A stretch of 64,000 bases of DNA from Maribacter algarum (ex Lu et al. 2025) (nom. illeg.) (GCA_947495915.1 CANMAW010000004.1:62001-126000); one strand, 5' to 3'; positions 54,390-63,744 are shown, counted from the stretch's first letter. Notes: a model not told the origin generated them from the sequence alone. Translations and numbers: made by a program.

Positions 54390-56792
54390 ATGTGTATGAA
54401 TGCAATTAACTGCTACCACTGTGGTGATGATTGTGGTAAAACGGCTATCAAAACAGATGATAAATATTTTTGTTGTAATGGTTGTAAAACTGTTTATGAG
54501 ATCTTTTCATCAAACGATTTAAACTATTATTATGATCTACAATCTGCTGCTGGTAGTTCACCAAATACCCTAAAAAATTCATACGACTTTCTAGACAACA
54601 CTGATATAATCGAAAAGCTTACCGAATTCAATGATGGTGAGTTTCAAATGGTCAATCTATATATTCCTCATATGCATTGCAGTTCTTGTATTTGGGTTTT
54701 AGAAAATTTGCAAAAACTAAATACGAACATAAATACTTCACAGGTTGATTTTCCTAAAAAAATGGTGAGAATCAATTATAAAGCAAATAAAATTTCATTG
54801 AAAGAATTGGTGTTGCTTTTAGCGCGTATCGGCTACGAACCCAATATTTCATTAGAAGATATAGAACAAAAGAAACAAACTACCAACCGCAGTCTAATTT
54901 ACAAACTAGGGGTCGCTGGTTTTGCTTTTGGCAACGTTATGTTCTTATCGTTTCCGGAGTATTTCAATGTAACTATTGCCGGATCTAATGATGGTGAATT
55001 TTGGCTGAACCAATATGAAAATACTTTTCGATGGTTAATGTTTACGTTCTCTTTACCGGTAGTATTCTATGCTGGAAAAGACTATTTCATTTCTGCATAT
55101 AAGGGATTACGAAGTGGTGTTTTAAACATTGATGTACCCATAGCTTTAGGAATATTGACCTTATTCTTAAGGAGTACTGCAGATATTATATTTGATTGGG
55201 GATCAGGCTTTTTCGACTCCCTTACCGGACTCGTTTTCTTCTTGCTTGCTGGCAAGTTTTTTCAACAGAAAACCTATTCTTTTCTATCCTTCGAGAGAGA
55301 TTATAAGTCTTATTTCCCAATAGCCGTCACCCGAATTAATTCCAACGGCAAAGAAGAAGCAATTCAAGTTTTAAATATTGCAGAAGGAGACCGCCTATTG
55401 ATTCGCAATGAAGAATTGATTCCAGTTGATAGTATTCTACGGAGTAAAAGTACTCAAGTTGATTATAGTTTTGTTACTGGTGAATCAGAAGCTGTTCATA
55501 AAACAGCTGGTGATAAATTATTCGCGGGAGGAAAACAACTTGATGGTGCCATTGAAATGGAAGCTTTAAAATCAGTATCTCAGAGCTATTTAACACAGCT
55601 TTGGAGTAATCCTGTTTTTCAAGAAAACAAACAGAGCAAATTTCAATCACTTACAGATAGTATCAGCAAGCGATTTACTATTGCAATTTTATCAATTGCT
55701 GCTATTTCCACTATTTTTTGGCTGTTTTACGACCCTAGTAAAGCGTTGAACGTATTTACCGCAGTTTTAATTATTGCTTGCCCTTGTGCAATCGCTTTAG
55801 CGTCCCCATTTACTTTAGGTAACATGTTGCGGATTTTTGGACGTAAAAAATTCTATTTAAAAGACGCACAAACAATTGAGCAATTGGCTCAGATTGACAC
55901 CGTCATTTTTGACAAAACTGGTACTATTACTACTGCAACAAAAAGTAGAGCAAGTTATGAAGGAATGCCCTTGACTATACAAGAAGAATCACTCTTAAAA
56001 AATACCTTGCGAGCTTCAAATCATCCCTTAAGTAGAACGCTTTATGATATGCTTTCAGCACATAACATTCTAACCCTTGACGAATATGAAGAATATCATG
56101 GTAAGGGTGTTATCGGAAGTTTTGGAAACGAACAGATCAAAATTGGTTCTGCAGCTTTTGTTGGTGACAAAAGCACCAATAATGCATCTCAAACTTCTGT
56201 GCATATAAGCACGAACAATCATTACAAGGGAAAATATGTTTTTGAAAATCAATACCGTGATGGTGTTTCTGAACTGTTTGAAAACATGTCTAAAACAATG
56301 CAACTAGCACTACTTTCTGGAGATAATGAAGGAGAAAAATCACGCCTTGAAGCACTACTACCAAAGTTGACGCCGCTATATTTTAATCAAAAACCAGAAG
56401 ACAAATTAAAGTTCATAAAATCTTTACAACAAAATCTTAAGAAAGTCATGATGGTCGGTGACGGTTTGAACGATGCAGGGGCTCTAGCGCAGTCCGAAGT
56501 GGGTATTGCCATTTCAGAAGATATTAATGTATTCTCCCCTGCCTGTGATGGTATTTTAGACGCTTCAAAATTCAAAAATTTATACCAATATGTTCTTGCT
56601 TCAAAAAAAGCGATGAGCATTATTAAATGGAGTTTTGCCTTATCTCTTGTATACAATAGTGTTGGGCTTTATTTCGCCGTTACTGGCAGATTAATACCCG
56701 TTATAGCTGCTATTCTAATGCCTATTAGCTCTATTAGTATTGTTGTCTTTACAACTGTAATGACCAATTACATCGGTAGAAAATTAGCCTAA
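54390..56792 (+). CDS. ccoI: Copper-translocating P-type ATPase for cbb3 oxidase assembly
   Basis: Inner-membrane P1B-type ATPase of 800 residues (CcoI/FixI), supplying copper for the CuB site of cbb3 oxidase. The N-terminus is a cysteine-rich zinc-ribbon-like segment (CYHCGDDCG, CCNGC), typical of CcoI. A heavy-metal-associated domain follows with HMHCSSCIWVLENL. It has about eight membrane helices, the metal-transport motif CPC in IIACPCAIALASP, the phosphorylation motif DKTGT, and MMVGDGLNDAGAL. It is followed at once by ccoS and the oxidase genes and has its own operator-controlled promoter. Confidence 0.95.
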   Translation: MCMNAINCYHCGDDCGKTAIKTDDKYFCCNGCKTVYEIFSSNDLNYYYDLQSAAGSSPNTLKNSYDFLDNTDIIEKLTEFNDGEFQMVNLYIPHMHCSSCIWVLENLQKLNTNINTSQVDFPKKMVRINYKANKISLKELVLLLARIGYEPNISLEDIEQKKQTTNRSLIYKLGVAGFAFGNVMFLSFPEYFNVTIAGSNDGEFWLNQYENTFRWLMFTFSLPVVFYAGKDYFISAYKGLRSGVLNIDVPIALGILTLFLRSTADIIFDWGSGFFDSLTGLVFFLLAGKFFQQKTYSFLSFERDYKSYFPIAVTRINSNGKEEAIQVLNIAEGDRLLIRNEELIPVDSILRSKSTQVDYSFVTGESEAVHKTAGDKLFAGGKQLDGAIEMEALKSVSQSYLTQLWSNPVFQENKQSKFQSLTDSISKRFTIAILSIAAISTIFWLFYDPSKALNVFTAVLIIACPCAIALASPFTLGNMLRIFGRKKFYLKDAQTIEQLAQIDTVIFDKTGTITTATKSRASYEGMPLTIQEESLLKNTLRASNHPLSRTLYDMLSAHNILTLDEYEEYHGKGVIGSFGNEQIKIGSAAFVGDKSTNNASQTSVHISTNNHYKGKYVFENQYRDGVSELFENMSKTMQLALLSGDNEGEKSRLEALLPKLTPLYFNQKPEDKLKFIKSLQQNLKKVMMVGDGLNDAGALAQSEVGIAISEDINVFSPACDGILDASKFKNLYQYVLASKKAMSIIKWSFALSLVYNSVGLYFAVTGRLIPVIAAILMPISSISIVVFTTVMTNYIGRKLA

Positions 56793-56801
56793 AAATCAAA
56801 C

Positions 56802-56815
56802 ATGACGAATGTCAT
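56802..56815. promoter_or_regulatory. Palindromic operator ATGACGAATGTCAT upstream of ccoS
   Basis: Exact reverse complement of the site at 54329-54342. Its centre is 36.5 nt from the last base of the -7 box of the ccoS promoter and its right end is 50 bases from the ATG. This is a second member of the same regulon signal. Confidence 0.75.
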
Positions 56816-56837
56816 ATTATAAAATAACCAGCAACTA

Positions 56838-56845
56838 TAGTTTTG
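56838..56845 (+). promoter_or_regulatory. Predicted -7 element of the ccoSNOQP operon
   Basis: TAGTTTTG, an exact TAnnTTTG match, 20 bases before the ccoS start. Spacing to the operator matches the other two promoters to the base. Confidence 0.6.
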
Positions 56846-56864
56846 CTACATAATTCAATTAGGT

Positions 56865-57059
56865 ATGAGTGTTATTTATGTGTTATTGACTATCAGCATT
56901 GTCGTTGCTGTCTTTTTTTTCATAGCCTTTATTGTTTCTGTAAAAAGTGGTCAATATGATGACTCGTATACCCCTTCAGTTCGAATGTTGTTTGAAGACG
57001 AACTGGTGACCAAGCATAAATCTACTACTATGAGTTCTAAGAAAAATCCAACTAAATAA
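56865..57059 (+). CDS. ccoS: cbb3 oxidase assembly protein CcoS
   Basis: Small membrane protein of 64 residues with one N-terminal transmembrane helix (IYVLLTISIVVAVFFFIAF) and a short hydrophilic tail. The segment after the helix, SGQYDDSYTPSVRMLFED, fits the CcoS pattern (SGQFDD-type). CcoS is needed for cofactor insertion into cbb3 oxidase. It is the first gene of the structural operon and lies 9 bp before ccoNO. Confidence 0.9.
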   Translation: MSVIYVLLTISIVVAVFFFIAFIVSVKSGQYDDSYTPSVRMLFEDELVTKHKSTTMSSKKNPTK

Positions 57060-57068
57060 GATCAAATT

Positions 57069-59267
57069 ATGGAAGTTCAGCAGTTTTACTACGATAATAA
57101 AATCGTAAAAAAGTTTCTCTACGCAACAATGCTTTGGGGAATTGTAGGAATGTCGGTAGGCTTACTATTAGCCTTTATGTTTATGTTTCCGAACCTTACT
57201 GATGGTATCTCTTGGTTAAGTTTTGGTCGCTTGCGCCCGTTACATACCAATGCCGTGATTTTTGCGTTTGTAGGAAACGCCATTTTTGCCGGGGTTTACT
57301 ACTCTACCCAACGCCTACTAAAAGCGAGAATGTTTAGTGATCTACTAAGCAATTTCAACTTTTGGGGGTGGCAAGCAATTATTGTTGCTGCAGCTATAAC
57401 CTTGCCTTTAGGATACACAACTTCAAAAGAATACGCTGAATTAGAATGGCCAATTGATATTGCAATTGCTTTGGTCTGGGTAGCCTTTGGGGTTAACCTT
57501 ATTGGCACCATGTTAAAAAGAAGACAACGCCATTTATATGTGGCAATTTGGTTTTACTTGGCAACTTTTGTAACCGTGGCAGTACTTCACATTTTTAATA
57601 GTTTAGAATTGCCTGTGAGTGCTTTAAAAAGCTATTCGGTTTATGCAGGTGTTCAAGATGCGCTGGTGCAGTGGTGGTACGGACATAATGCGGTTGCCTT
57701 TTTTCTTACGACCCCTTTTCTTGGGTTAATGTATTACTTCATACCAAAGGCAGCGAATAGACCTGTATACTCTTACCGATTATCTATTGTGCATTTTTGG
57801 TCTTTAATTTTCATTTACATCTGGGCTGGCCCACATCATTTACTATACTCTTCTTTACCTGATTGGGCTCAAAATTTAGGTGTAGCATTCTCTATTATGT
57901 TGATCGCACCGTCGTGGGGTGGTATGATAAATGGCCTATTAACACTTCGCGGAGCTTGGGACAAAGTTCGAACAGACCCTGTGCTCAAATTTATGGTTGT
58001 TGCGATTACAGGTTACGGTATGGCAACTTTTGAAGGACCTATGCTATCGCTTAAAAATGTGAATGCCATTGCTCACTTTAGTGATTGGATTATTGCGCAC
58101 GTTCACGTAGGCGCCCTTGCCTGGAACGGATTCTTAACGTTTGGGATGATCTATTGGATGGTGCCTAAAATGTTTAAAACTAAACTGGCATCAACGAAAC
58201 TAGCCAACTTTCACTTCTGGATTGGAACTTTAGGAATCATTCTATATGCTTTACCAATGTATGTAGCTGGGTTTACACAAGCATTAATGTGGAAAGATTT
58301 TAACCCAGATGGAACTTTAGTTTACGGTAACTTTTTAGAAACTGTAAATGAGATCATGCCTATGTATTGGATGCGTGCCATCGGTGGAAGCATGTATATT
58401 CTAGGAGCTTGTGTAATGATATACAACGTTGTAATTACAATTAAATCTGGAAGCAAAGTAGAAGATGAATTGGCTGAAGCAGCAGCTTTGACCAGAGTAT
58501 CAAAAAGAAGAACAATTGGTGAAACTTTCCATACTTGGTTAGAAAGAAAGCCTATTCAACTAACAATTCTGGCTACAATTGCAATTCTAATTGGGGGTGT
58601 TGTCCAGATCATTCCAACAATATTGGTAAAATCAAACATACCTACAATTACCAGTGTAACTCCGTATACACCCTTAGAATTAGAAGGTCGTGACCTTTAC
58701 ATTCGTGAAGGTTGTGTGGGTTGCCACTCTCAAATGGTTCGACCGTTTAGAAGTGAAGTTGAACGCTATGGTGAATATGCTAAAGCCGGCGAGTTTGTAT
58801 ACGACCATCCATTTTTATGGGGAAGTAAACGTACCGGGCCCGATTTGCTTCGGGTAGGTGGCAAATACTCTGACAATTGGCATTTAAATCATATGTATGA
58901 TCCGCAAAGCACCTCTTCGGGTTCCATTATGCCCGCATATCAATGGTTAGTTCGTAATGAACATGACCGTTCGAACATTCAAGGTAAAATGGAGGCTATG
59001 GTTTCTCTTGGCGTACCATATACCGAATCAGATATTGCCAATGCGACCACCTCAATGAACGAGCAGGCCAAAACTATTGAAGAGAATTTATATACCGATC
59101 CTGACTTTGCTAAAAGTTATGAAGCAGACAAAAAATACGCTTCTGAAAATGGTGAAGCATTTGTTGAAATGCGCGATCGAGAAATTGTAGCACTAATCGC
59201 CTACCTACAACGATTAGGCACCGATATTAAAATCAAGGAAACTGAAGAAGTACTATCTAAAAACTAA
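57069..59267 (+). CDS. ccoNO: Fused cbb3 cytochrome c oxidase subunits I and II (CcoN-CcoO)
   Basis: Inner-membrane terminal oxidase core of 732 residues. The first part (about 1-470) is the multi-helix CcoN haem-copper subunit, with LRPLHTNAVIFAFVGNA, WWYGHNAVAFFLTTPFLG and WIIAHVHVGALAWNG holding the histidine ligands. After a linker and one further helix, the CcoO part (about 515-732) carries c-type haem motif C549-V-G-C552-H553 and the late PDLLRVGGKYSDNWH. Separate genes encode these in proteobacteria; the fusion is common in Bacteroidota. The enzyme reduces oxygen with high affinity. Confidence 0.96.
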   Translation: MEVQQFYYDNKIVKKFLYATMLWGIVGMSVGLLLAFMFMFPNLTDGISWLSFGRLRPLHTNAVIFAFVGNAIFAGVYYSTQRLLKARMFSDLLSNFNFWGWQAIIVAAAITLPLGYTTSKEYAELEWPIDIAIALVWVAFGVNLIGTMLKRRQRHLYVAIWFYLATFVTVAVLHIFNSLELPVSALKSYSVYAGVQDALVQWWYGHNAVAFFLTTPFLGLMYYFIPKAANRPVYSYRLSIVHFWSLIFIYIWAGPHHLLYSSLPDWAQNLGVAFSIMLIAPSWGGMINGLLTLRGAWDKVRTDPVLKFMVVAITGYGMATFEGPMLSLKNVNAIAHFSDWIIAHVHVGALAWNGFLTFGMIYWMVPKMFKTKLASTKLANFHFWIGTLGIILYALPMYVAGFTQALMWKDFNPDGTLVYGNFLETVNEIMPMYWMRAIGGSMYILGACVMIYNVVITIKSGSKVEDELAEAAALTRVSKRRTIGETFHTWLERKPIQLTILATIAILIGGVVQIIPTILVKSNIPTITSVTPYTPLELEGRDLYIREGCVGCHSQMVRPFRSEVERYGEYAKAGEFVYDHPFLWGSKRTGPDLLRVGGKYSDNWHLNHMYDPQSTSSGSIMPAYQWLVRNEHDRSNIQGKMEAMVSLGVPYTESDIANATTSMNEQAKTIEENLYTDPDFAKSYEADKKYASENGEAFVEMRDREIVALIAYLQRLGTDIKIKETEEVLSKN

Positions 59268-59274
59268 TTAAGTC

Positions 59275-59466
59275 ATGCTGAAATTTGTAAAAAATTATAT
59301 GGAAAGTATCGACGGGGTAGCAACGTATCCTATGATATCATTGCTCATCTTCTTTATCTTCTTTACACTCCTTTTTTGGTGGGTTTTCACAACCTCTAAA
59401 GAGCATATTAAGGAAGTAAGTGAAATTCCTTTAGAAAAAGATAACCAACAAAACATAGCAAAATGA
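59275..59466 (+). CDS. ccoQ: cbb3 oxidase subunit CcoQ/FixQ
   Basis: Protein of 63 residues with a single membrane helix (MISLLIFFIFFTLLFWWVF) and a charged tail. Position between ccoNO and ccoP, and size, identify it as CcoQ, a non-catalytic stabilising subunit. Its stop overlaps the ccoP start by 4 bases (ATGA), so the two are translationally coupled. Confidence 0.88.
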   Translation: MLKFVKNYMESIDGVATYPMISLLIFFIFFTLLFWWVFTTSKEHIKEVSEIPLEKDNQQNIAK

Positions 59467-60419
59467 AAAATTCAATTTCTTGGATGAGAGTCGTCGTACT
59501 ATTTTTTATAGTACTAGGTTTAATGGAGTTTTTCATCGACTCTGGTGATAAACCTGCAGTTATTGCCTACCCGATGACCCAATTATTTCTTGTATTAGTA
59601 CTATTACTTCTTATCGGTATAGAGCTAATTCTTCAAGCTGTAGAAAATGTGATGTTTCAGACGTTAAGTCCGGAAGCTAAAGAACGTTACCTGGCAACTA
59701 AATCAGAGTCAAAAGGTTGGAAATGGGGAAGCAAAACCTATCAAAAACTGTTAGGTTCTAAACCTATTGAAGCAGAAGAAGAAATAATTCTTGATCATAA
59801 TTATGATGGTATTCGTGAGCTTGACAACAAATTGCCGCCATGGTGGGTATACATGTTTTATGCTACTATTATTTTCGGAGTAATTTACTTGGTAAGGTTT
59901 CACATTTTAAATGACTACAATCAAGATTTAGAATACGAACAAGAAGTTGCAGCTGCCAGAATAGAAATTGAAGAATACAAAAAGAATGCTAAAGACTTAG
60001 TTGATATTAATACGGTTGAACTCTTTACCGAAACAGCAGATATAACTGCTGGCAAAACTATATTTGAATCAAACTGCGTTGCATGTCATATGGCTGATGG
60101 TGGTGGCGGAATAGGGCCAAATTTAACCGATGATTATTGGATTTTAGGCGGAGGTATCAAAAACGTGTTTAATACAATTTCTGAAGGTGGTCGTGACGGC
60201 AAAGGTATGGTAGCTTGGAAACAAATATTGAAACCCGTTGAAATGGCACAAGTTGCAAGCTATATTTTAACAGAGATTAATGGCACTACCCCGGCTAATC
60301 TGAAAGCAGCAGAAGGTGAATTGTGGTTAGACCCTGAAACAGAAGGTCAAGAGGTTATCGAACAAGCCAAAGATTCTGTAACAGTAGCATCTCCTACGGC
60401 TACAGAAACAGTTCAATAA
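59463..60419 (+). CDS. ccoP: cbb3 oxidase cytochrome c subunit CcoP, one haem motif visible
   Basis: Membrane-anchored cytochrome of 318 residues. Two hydrophobic segments precede an acidic linker; NKLPPWWVYMFYATIIFGVIYL is the anchor typical of CcoP. A cytochrome c domain contains C205-V-A-C208-H209 and IGPNLTDDYW. Only this single CxxCH is found, whereas proteobacterial CcoP has two haems. It passes electrons to the oxidase core. A hydrophilic C-terminal tail follows. Confidence 0.92.
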   Translation: MKNSISWMRVVVLFFIVLGLMEFFIDSGDKPAVIAYPMTQLFLVLVLLLLIGIELILQAVENVMFQTLSPEAKERYLATKSESKGWKWGSKTYQKLLGSKPIEAEEEIILDHNYDGIRELDNKLPPWWVYMFYATIIFGVIYLVRFHILNDYNQDLEYEQEVAAARIEIEEYKKNAKDLVDINTVELFTETADITAGKTIFESNCVACHMADGGGGIGPNLTDDYWILGGGIKNVFNTISEGGRDGKGMVAWKQILKPVEMAQVASYILTEINGTTPANLKAAEGELWLDPETEGQEVIEQAKDSVTVASPTATETVQ

Positions 60420-60461
60420 TGCAAATCTGATTTTAAGACAACTAGTAAAAAGGAGTTTTTA

Positions 60462-61880
60462 ATGGAGCAAAATCAAGAAAATTTTAGAGACGGCATAGGC
60501 ACCATTAATGAAGAAGGCAAGCGGGCATGGGTATTTCCAAAAAAACCTAGTGGTTCATTTTGGCAATATCGCAAATATGTCAGCTACTTTTTACTTGTAT
60601 TTTTAATTACTGCTCCATTCCTAAAAGTCAACGGAAATCAATTCTTGATGTTCAATGTTTTAGAACGTCGATTCAATATTTTTGGGTTCCCATTTTGGCC
60701 TCAAGATTTTCATTTATTTGTTGTTTCTATGATCATTGGAGTCATTTTCGTAGCACTTTTTACCGTTGCTTTTGGTCGTATTTTCTGCGGATGGATGTGC
60801 CCTCAAACCATATTTATGGAAATGGTTTTTCGTAGAATAGAATTCTGGATTGACGGAGATCGAGGTGCTCAAATACGCTTAGATAGACAAAAATGGGACG
60901 CCGAAAAAATAAGAAAGCGTATCACCAAATGGGCTATTTTTTTTCTAATATCATTTTTAATTGCCAATGTGTTTTTGGCTTACCTCATCGGCAGTGACCG
61001 ATTAATTAGATATATAATCGATGGTCCTTTTCAACATTTAAGCACCTTGATTTCACTTCTAATTTTCACTGCAGTATTCTACTTTGTATTTGCTTGGTTT
61101 CGCGAACAAGTCTGCATTATTGCATGCCCATATGGTCGAATGCAAGGAGTCTTACTCGACAACAAATCGATTGTCGTTGCTTATGATCATCAAAGAGGAG
61201 AAGCGGAAAACGGTCGTAAAAAATTTCGTAAAAATGAAGATAGAGCAAGCTTAGGTCACGGCGATTGCATCGATTGTTTTCAATGTGTAAATGTTTGCCC
61301 CACCGGTATTGACATTAGAAACGGAACACAGTTAGAATGTGTGAATTGCACCGCTTGTATCGACGAGTGTGATAGTATGATGGAAAAGGTAAACCTACCT
61401 AAAGGATTAATTCGATATGCTAGTGAAGATGAGATTACTAAAAAAGAAAAATTCAAATTCACACCACGGTTAAAAGGGTACTCTGCAGTACTAGTTATTT
61501 TAATAGGAGTTCTAATCGGAATGCTTTTCTTACGCAATGATTTAGAAGCCAACATTCTGCGATTACCAGGTCAATTGTACGAACATAAAGAAGGGAATAT
61601 TATTAGTAATGTTTACACCTTTAAGCTCGTAAATAAAACAACGAAAGACGTAAATGATGTAAATTTCAAATTACTATCGCATCAGGGCACTGTGAAACTA
61701 GTGCGAAACGAAGACTTTAAGGTTCCCGCTCAAGATTTAGCAGAAGGCACTTTATTTATCGAAATCAATAATTCCGCTTTAAATGGTGATAAAGACAAAA
61801 TAAAAGTGGGTATTTATAGTGGTAATGAGCTCATTGAAACCACCATAACAGCTTTTCTAGCACCAAGAAGTTATAAATAA
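60462..61880 (+). CDS. ccoG: cbb3 oxidase accessory protein CcoG (4Fe-4S polyferredoxin)
   Basis: Inner-membrane iron-sulfur protein of 472 residues with about five membrane helices. Cysteine motifs are CGWMCPQTIF, CIIACPYGRMQG and a ferredoxin-type pair CIDCFQCVNVCPTGID and CVNCTACIDEC. The C-terminal domain is an Ig-like fold (FixG C-terminal type). CcoG reduces copper for delivery to the oxidase. A good AAAGGAG ribosome site is present before the start, and 42 bp separate it from ccoP. Confidence 0.95.
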   Translation: MEQNQENFRDGIGTINEEGKRAWVFPKKPSGSFWQYRKYVSYFLLVFLITAPFLKVNGNQFLMFNVLERRFNIFGFPFWPQDFHLFVVSMIIGVIFVALFTVAFGRIFCGWMCPQTIFMEMVFRRIEFWIDGDRGAQIRLDRQKWDAEKIRKRITKWAIFFLISFLIANVFLAYLIGSDRLIRYIIDGPFQHLSTLISLLIFTAVFYFVFAWFREQVCIIACPYGRMQGVLLDNKSIVVAYDHQRGEAENGRKKFRKNEDRASLGHGDCIDCFQCVNVCPTGIDIRNGTQLECVNCTACIDECDSMMEKVNLPKGLIRYASEDEITKKEKFKFTPRLKGYSAVLVILIGVLIGMLFLRNDLEANILRLPGQLYEHKEGNIISNVYTFKLVNKTTKDVNDVNFKLLSHQGTVKLVRNEDFKVPAQDLAEGTLFIEINNSALNGDKDKIKVGIYSGNELIETTITAFLAPRSYK

Positions 61881-61913
61881 ACGCAAGTCATACTTGCACT
61901 CAAAACATCAATT

Positions 61914-62360
61914 ATGAAATTAAATTGGGGAACCGCGATTGTATTAGCTTTTGCAGCATTTATAAGCTTCATTCTATATTTTGTAATACGAATGAGCACC
62001 GATGATCGTGTAAATCATGATTTAGTTACTGAAGATTATTACAGGCAAGAATTAAGCTATCAACAGGAAATTGATGCTGAGAACATAGCTCAAAAGAATT
62101 CTATGCAATTACTAATTTCGAAAACAAACGACGGGTTAGCCTTGCAATTTCCAAATCAAATAGATCATCATAAAATAAAGGGAACAGTATCCTTATACAG
62201 ACCATCTAATAAACAATTAGACTTTGACTTTGACTTAAGTCTGTCTGATGCACATTTGCTCATACCTGACAAACGTTTGTTGGATGGTCGTTGGGATATT
62301 AAAGTGTTATGGATTTATAATGCTGAACAATATTTACATAAAGAAAGTATAACCTACTAA
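61914..62360 (+). CDS. ccoH: FixH/CcoH-family cbb3 assembly protein
   Basis: Membrane protein of 148 residues with one N-terminal helix (TAIVLAFAAFISFILYFVI) and a periplasmic domain. VNHDLVTEDYYRQELSYQQ is the typical FixH signature. It stabilises the oxidase during assembly. A small inverted repeat GCAAGT-CAT-ACTTGC (61883-61897) lies in the gap after ccoG and has no T-run. Confidence 0.9.
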   Translation: MKLNWGTAIVLAFAAFISFILYFVIRMSTDDRVNHDLVTEDYYRQELSYQQEIDAENIAQKNSMQLLISKTNDGLALQFPNQIDHHKIKGTVSLYRPSNKQLDFDFDLSLSDAHLLIPDKRLLDGRWDIKVLWIYNAEQYLHKESITY

Positions 62361-62362
62361 AG

Positions 62363-63067
62363 ATGATTCTATCAGCAATTGCCTTGGGTTTATTGGGAAG
62401 TTTACACTGCATGGGCATGTGTGGCCCCATTGCCTTTATGCTACCTGTTGATAGAACCAATAATTTAAAAAAGGCCACACAAATTGGTATTTATCATTTA
62501 GGTAGACTTTTAGCTTACGCACTAATAGGGTTAGTATTTGGCTTATTAGGAAAAGGCCTTTATGTTTTTGGTTTGCAGCAAAAGCTATCAATAATCATCG
62601 GTAGTCTAATGATATTAGTGGTCATACTTCCTTATAAAACATTCCATAAATATAATTTTTCAAAACCCATATATAAGATAATTTCTAAAGTAAAAAATAA
62701 GCTAGGAAAAGAGCTTACCAAAAAAACTTCAGATACTTTTTTAACCATAGGTTTTTTAAATGGTTTGCTACCCTGCGGATTGGTTTATATGGCATTATTC
62801 GGTGCCATTGCAATGGGTGATGCATTGAAAGGAAGCTTATATATGATGTTGTTCGGTATTGGTACCGTGCCTTTAATGACTAGCGTAATTTACTTTAGCG
62901 GAATACTAAAGGGTACTGCCCGACAAAAAGTTCAAAAATTAATTCCGGTTTTTGTAGTGCTAATAGGTTTGTTTTTTATCATTAGAGGCCTTGGGTTAGG
63001 AATTCCTTATGTGTCTCCTAAACCAATAGTTGAAGTAGTATCAAGCGAAATAGATTGTCATCAATAA
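62363..63067 (+). CDS. Sulfite exporter TauE/SafE-family (UPF/HupE-like) membrane protein of the cco cluster
   Basis: Inner-membrane protein of 234 residues with about six helices. The N-terminal GLLGSLHCMGMCGPIAFML and the central FLNGLLPCGLVYMALFGAIA are the hallmark of the SafE-like proteins that stand next to ccoGH in many genomes. The conserved cysteines and histidine suggest copper handling. It starts 2 bp after ccoH, so it is part of the operon. Transport activity has not been proven for this group. Confidence 0.85.
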   Translation: MILSAIALGLLGSLHCMGMCGPIAFMLPVDRTNNLKKATQIGIYHLGRLLAYALIGLVFGLLGKGLYVFGLQQKLSIIIGSLMILVVILPYKTFHKYNFSKPIYKIISKVKNKLGKELTKKTSDTFLTIGFLNGLLPCGLVYMALFGAIAMGDALKGSLYMMLFGIGTVPLMTSVIYFSGILKGTARQKVQKLIPVFVVLIGLFFIIRGLGLGIPYVSPKPIVEVVSSEIDCHQ

Positions 63068-63078
63068 TGTAGCAACTT

Positions 63079-63582
63079 ATGAGCACCTTATCTAATGACG
63101 TTATGTTAAGACCACGATTTCAAATAGAAATTTCTAAGAGAAAAGAAGCGGTCTTAAAGTCGTTCGAAACTTGCGAAAACCCTTCGTTTGTAATCAAAAG
63201 GTCTGAAGACCATATTTTCATAAAATTCGATCATAAAGACCATCACTTCTGGTCGCCTCAATTGCATTTAGAAATTGATGAAATAGATCACTCAAATTGT
63301 AAACTCTTTGGTGTTTTTGGACCAAACCCCACCTTATGGACATTTTTTATGTTTCTACATTTTGCCGTGGCCTGCATTTTTATAATACTGAGTATATGGT
63401 GCTATTCAAGTATCTCTTTAGATAAAGATTATAGTATTCCTTTAACTCTTATGATATTTACAATTATCTGTTGGTTTGTACTATATTTTTTTGGCCGCCT
63501 CGGCAAACGCAAAGGAACCCCGCAGATGAACATGTTATACCAATTTATGAAAGATAAATTGACCGTACAGTCAATAATCTAG
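63079..63582 (+). CDS. Hypothetical two-helix membrane protein at the end of the cco operon
   Basis: Protein of 167 residues not recognised by me. The first 90 residues are soluble, with a His/Asp-rich stretch FDHKDHHFWSPQLHLEIDE. Two transmembrane helices follow at about 95-117 and 125-145, and then a basic tail. It lies 11 bp after the TauE/SafE-type gene on the same strand, so it probably belongs to the oxidase operon. The soluble part might bind a metal (His cluster), but this is a guess. Confidence 0.7.
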   Translation: MSTLSNDVMLRPRFQIEISKRKEAVLKSFETCENPSFVIKRSEDHIFIKFDHKDHHFWSPQLHLEIDEIDHSNCKLFGVFGPNPTLWTFFMFLHFAVACIFIILSIWCYSSISLDKDYSIPLTLMIFTIICWFVLYFFGRLGKRKGTPQMNMLYQFMKDKLTVQSII

Positions 63583-63693
63583 ATTGAATAGTTTAAGTAA
63601 CCCGTCAGTAGTTGTTACTTTGAATCTGATTAATTTTAAAGAACCTTTTGTAAAAGAGGCTCACACTTTTTTCTGGAATAATTACTATAAAAA

Positions 63694-63724
63694 AAAGGGA
63701 ATATCGTTTAAGATTATTCCCTTT
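63694..63724. terminator. Bidirectional terminator between the cco operon and the second usp
   Basis: Perfect 10-bp stem AAAGGGAATA/TATTCCCTTT around an 11-base loop. It has A-runs on the left side and Ts on the right, so it can stop both the plus-strand cco transcript and the minus-strand usp transcript. Confidence 0.8.
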
Positions 63725-63744
63725 CTTTAGTTAATTGAGTTAAT

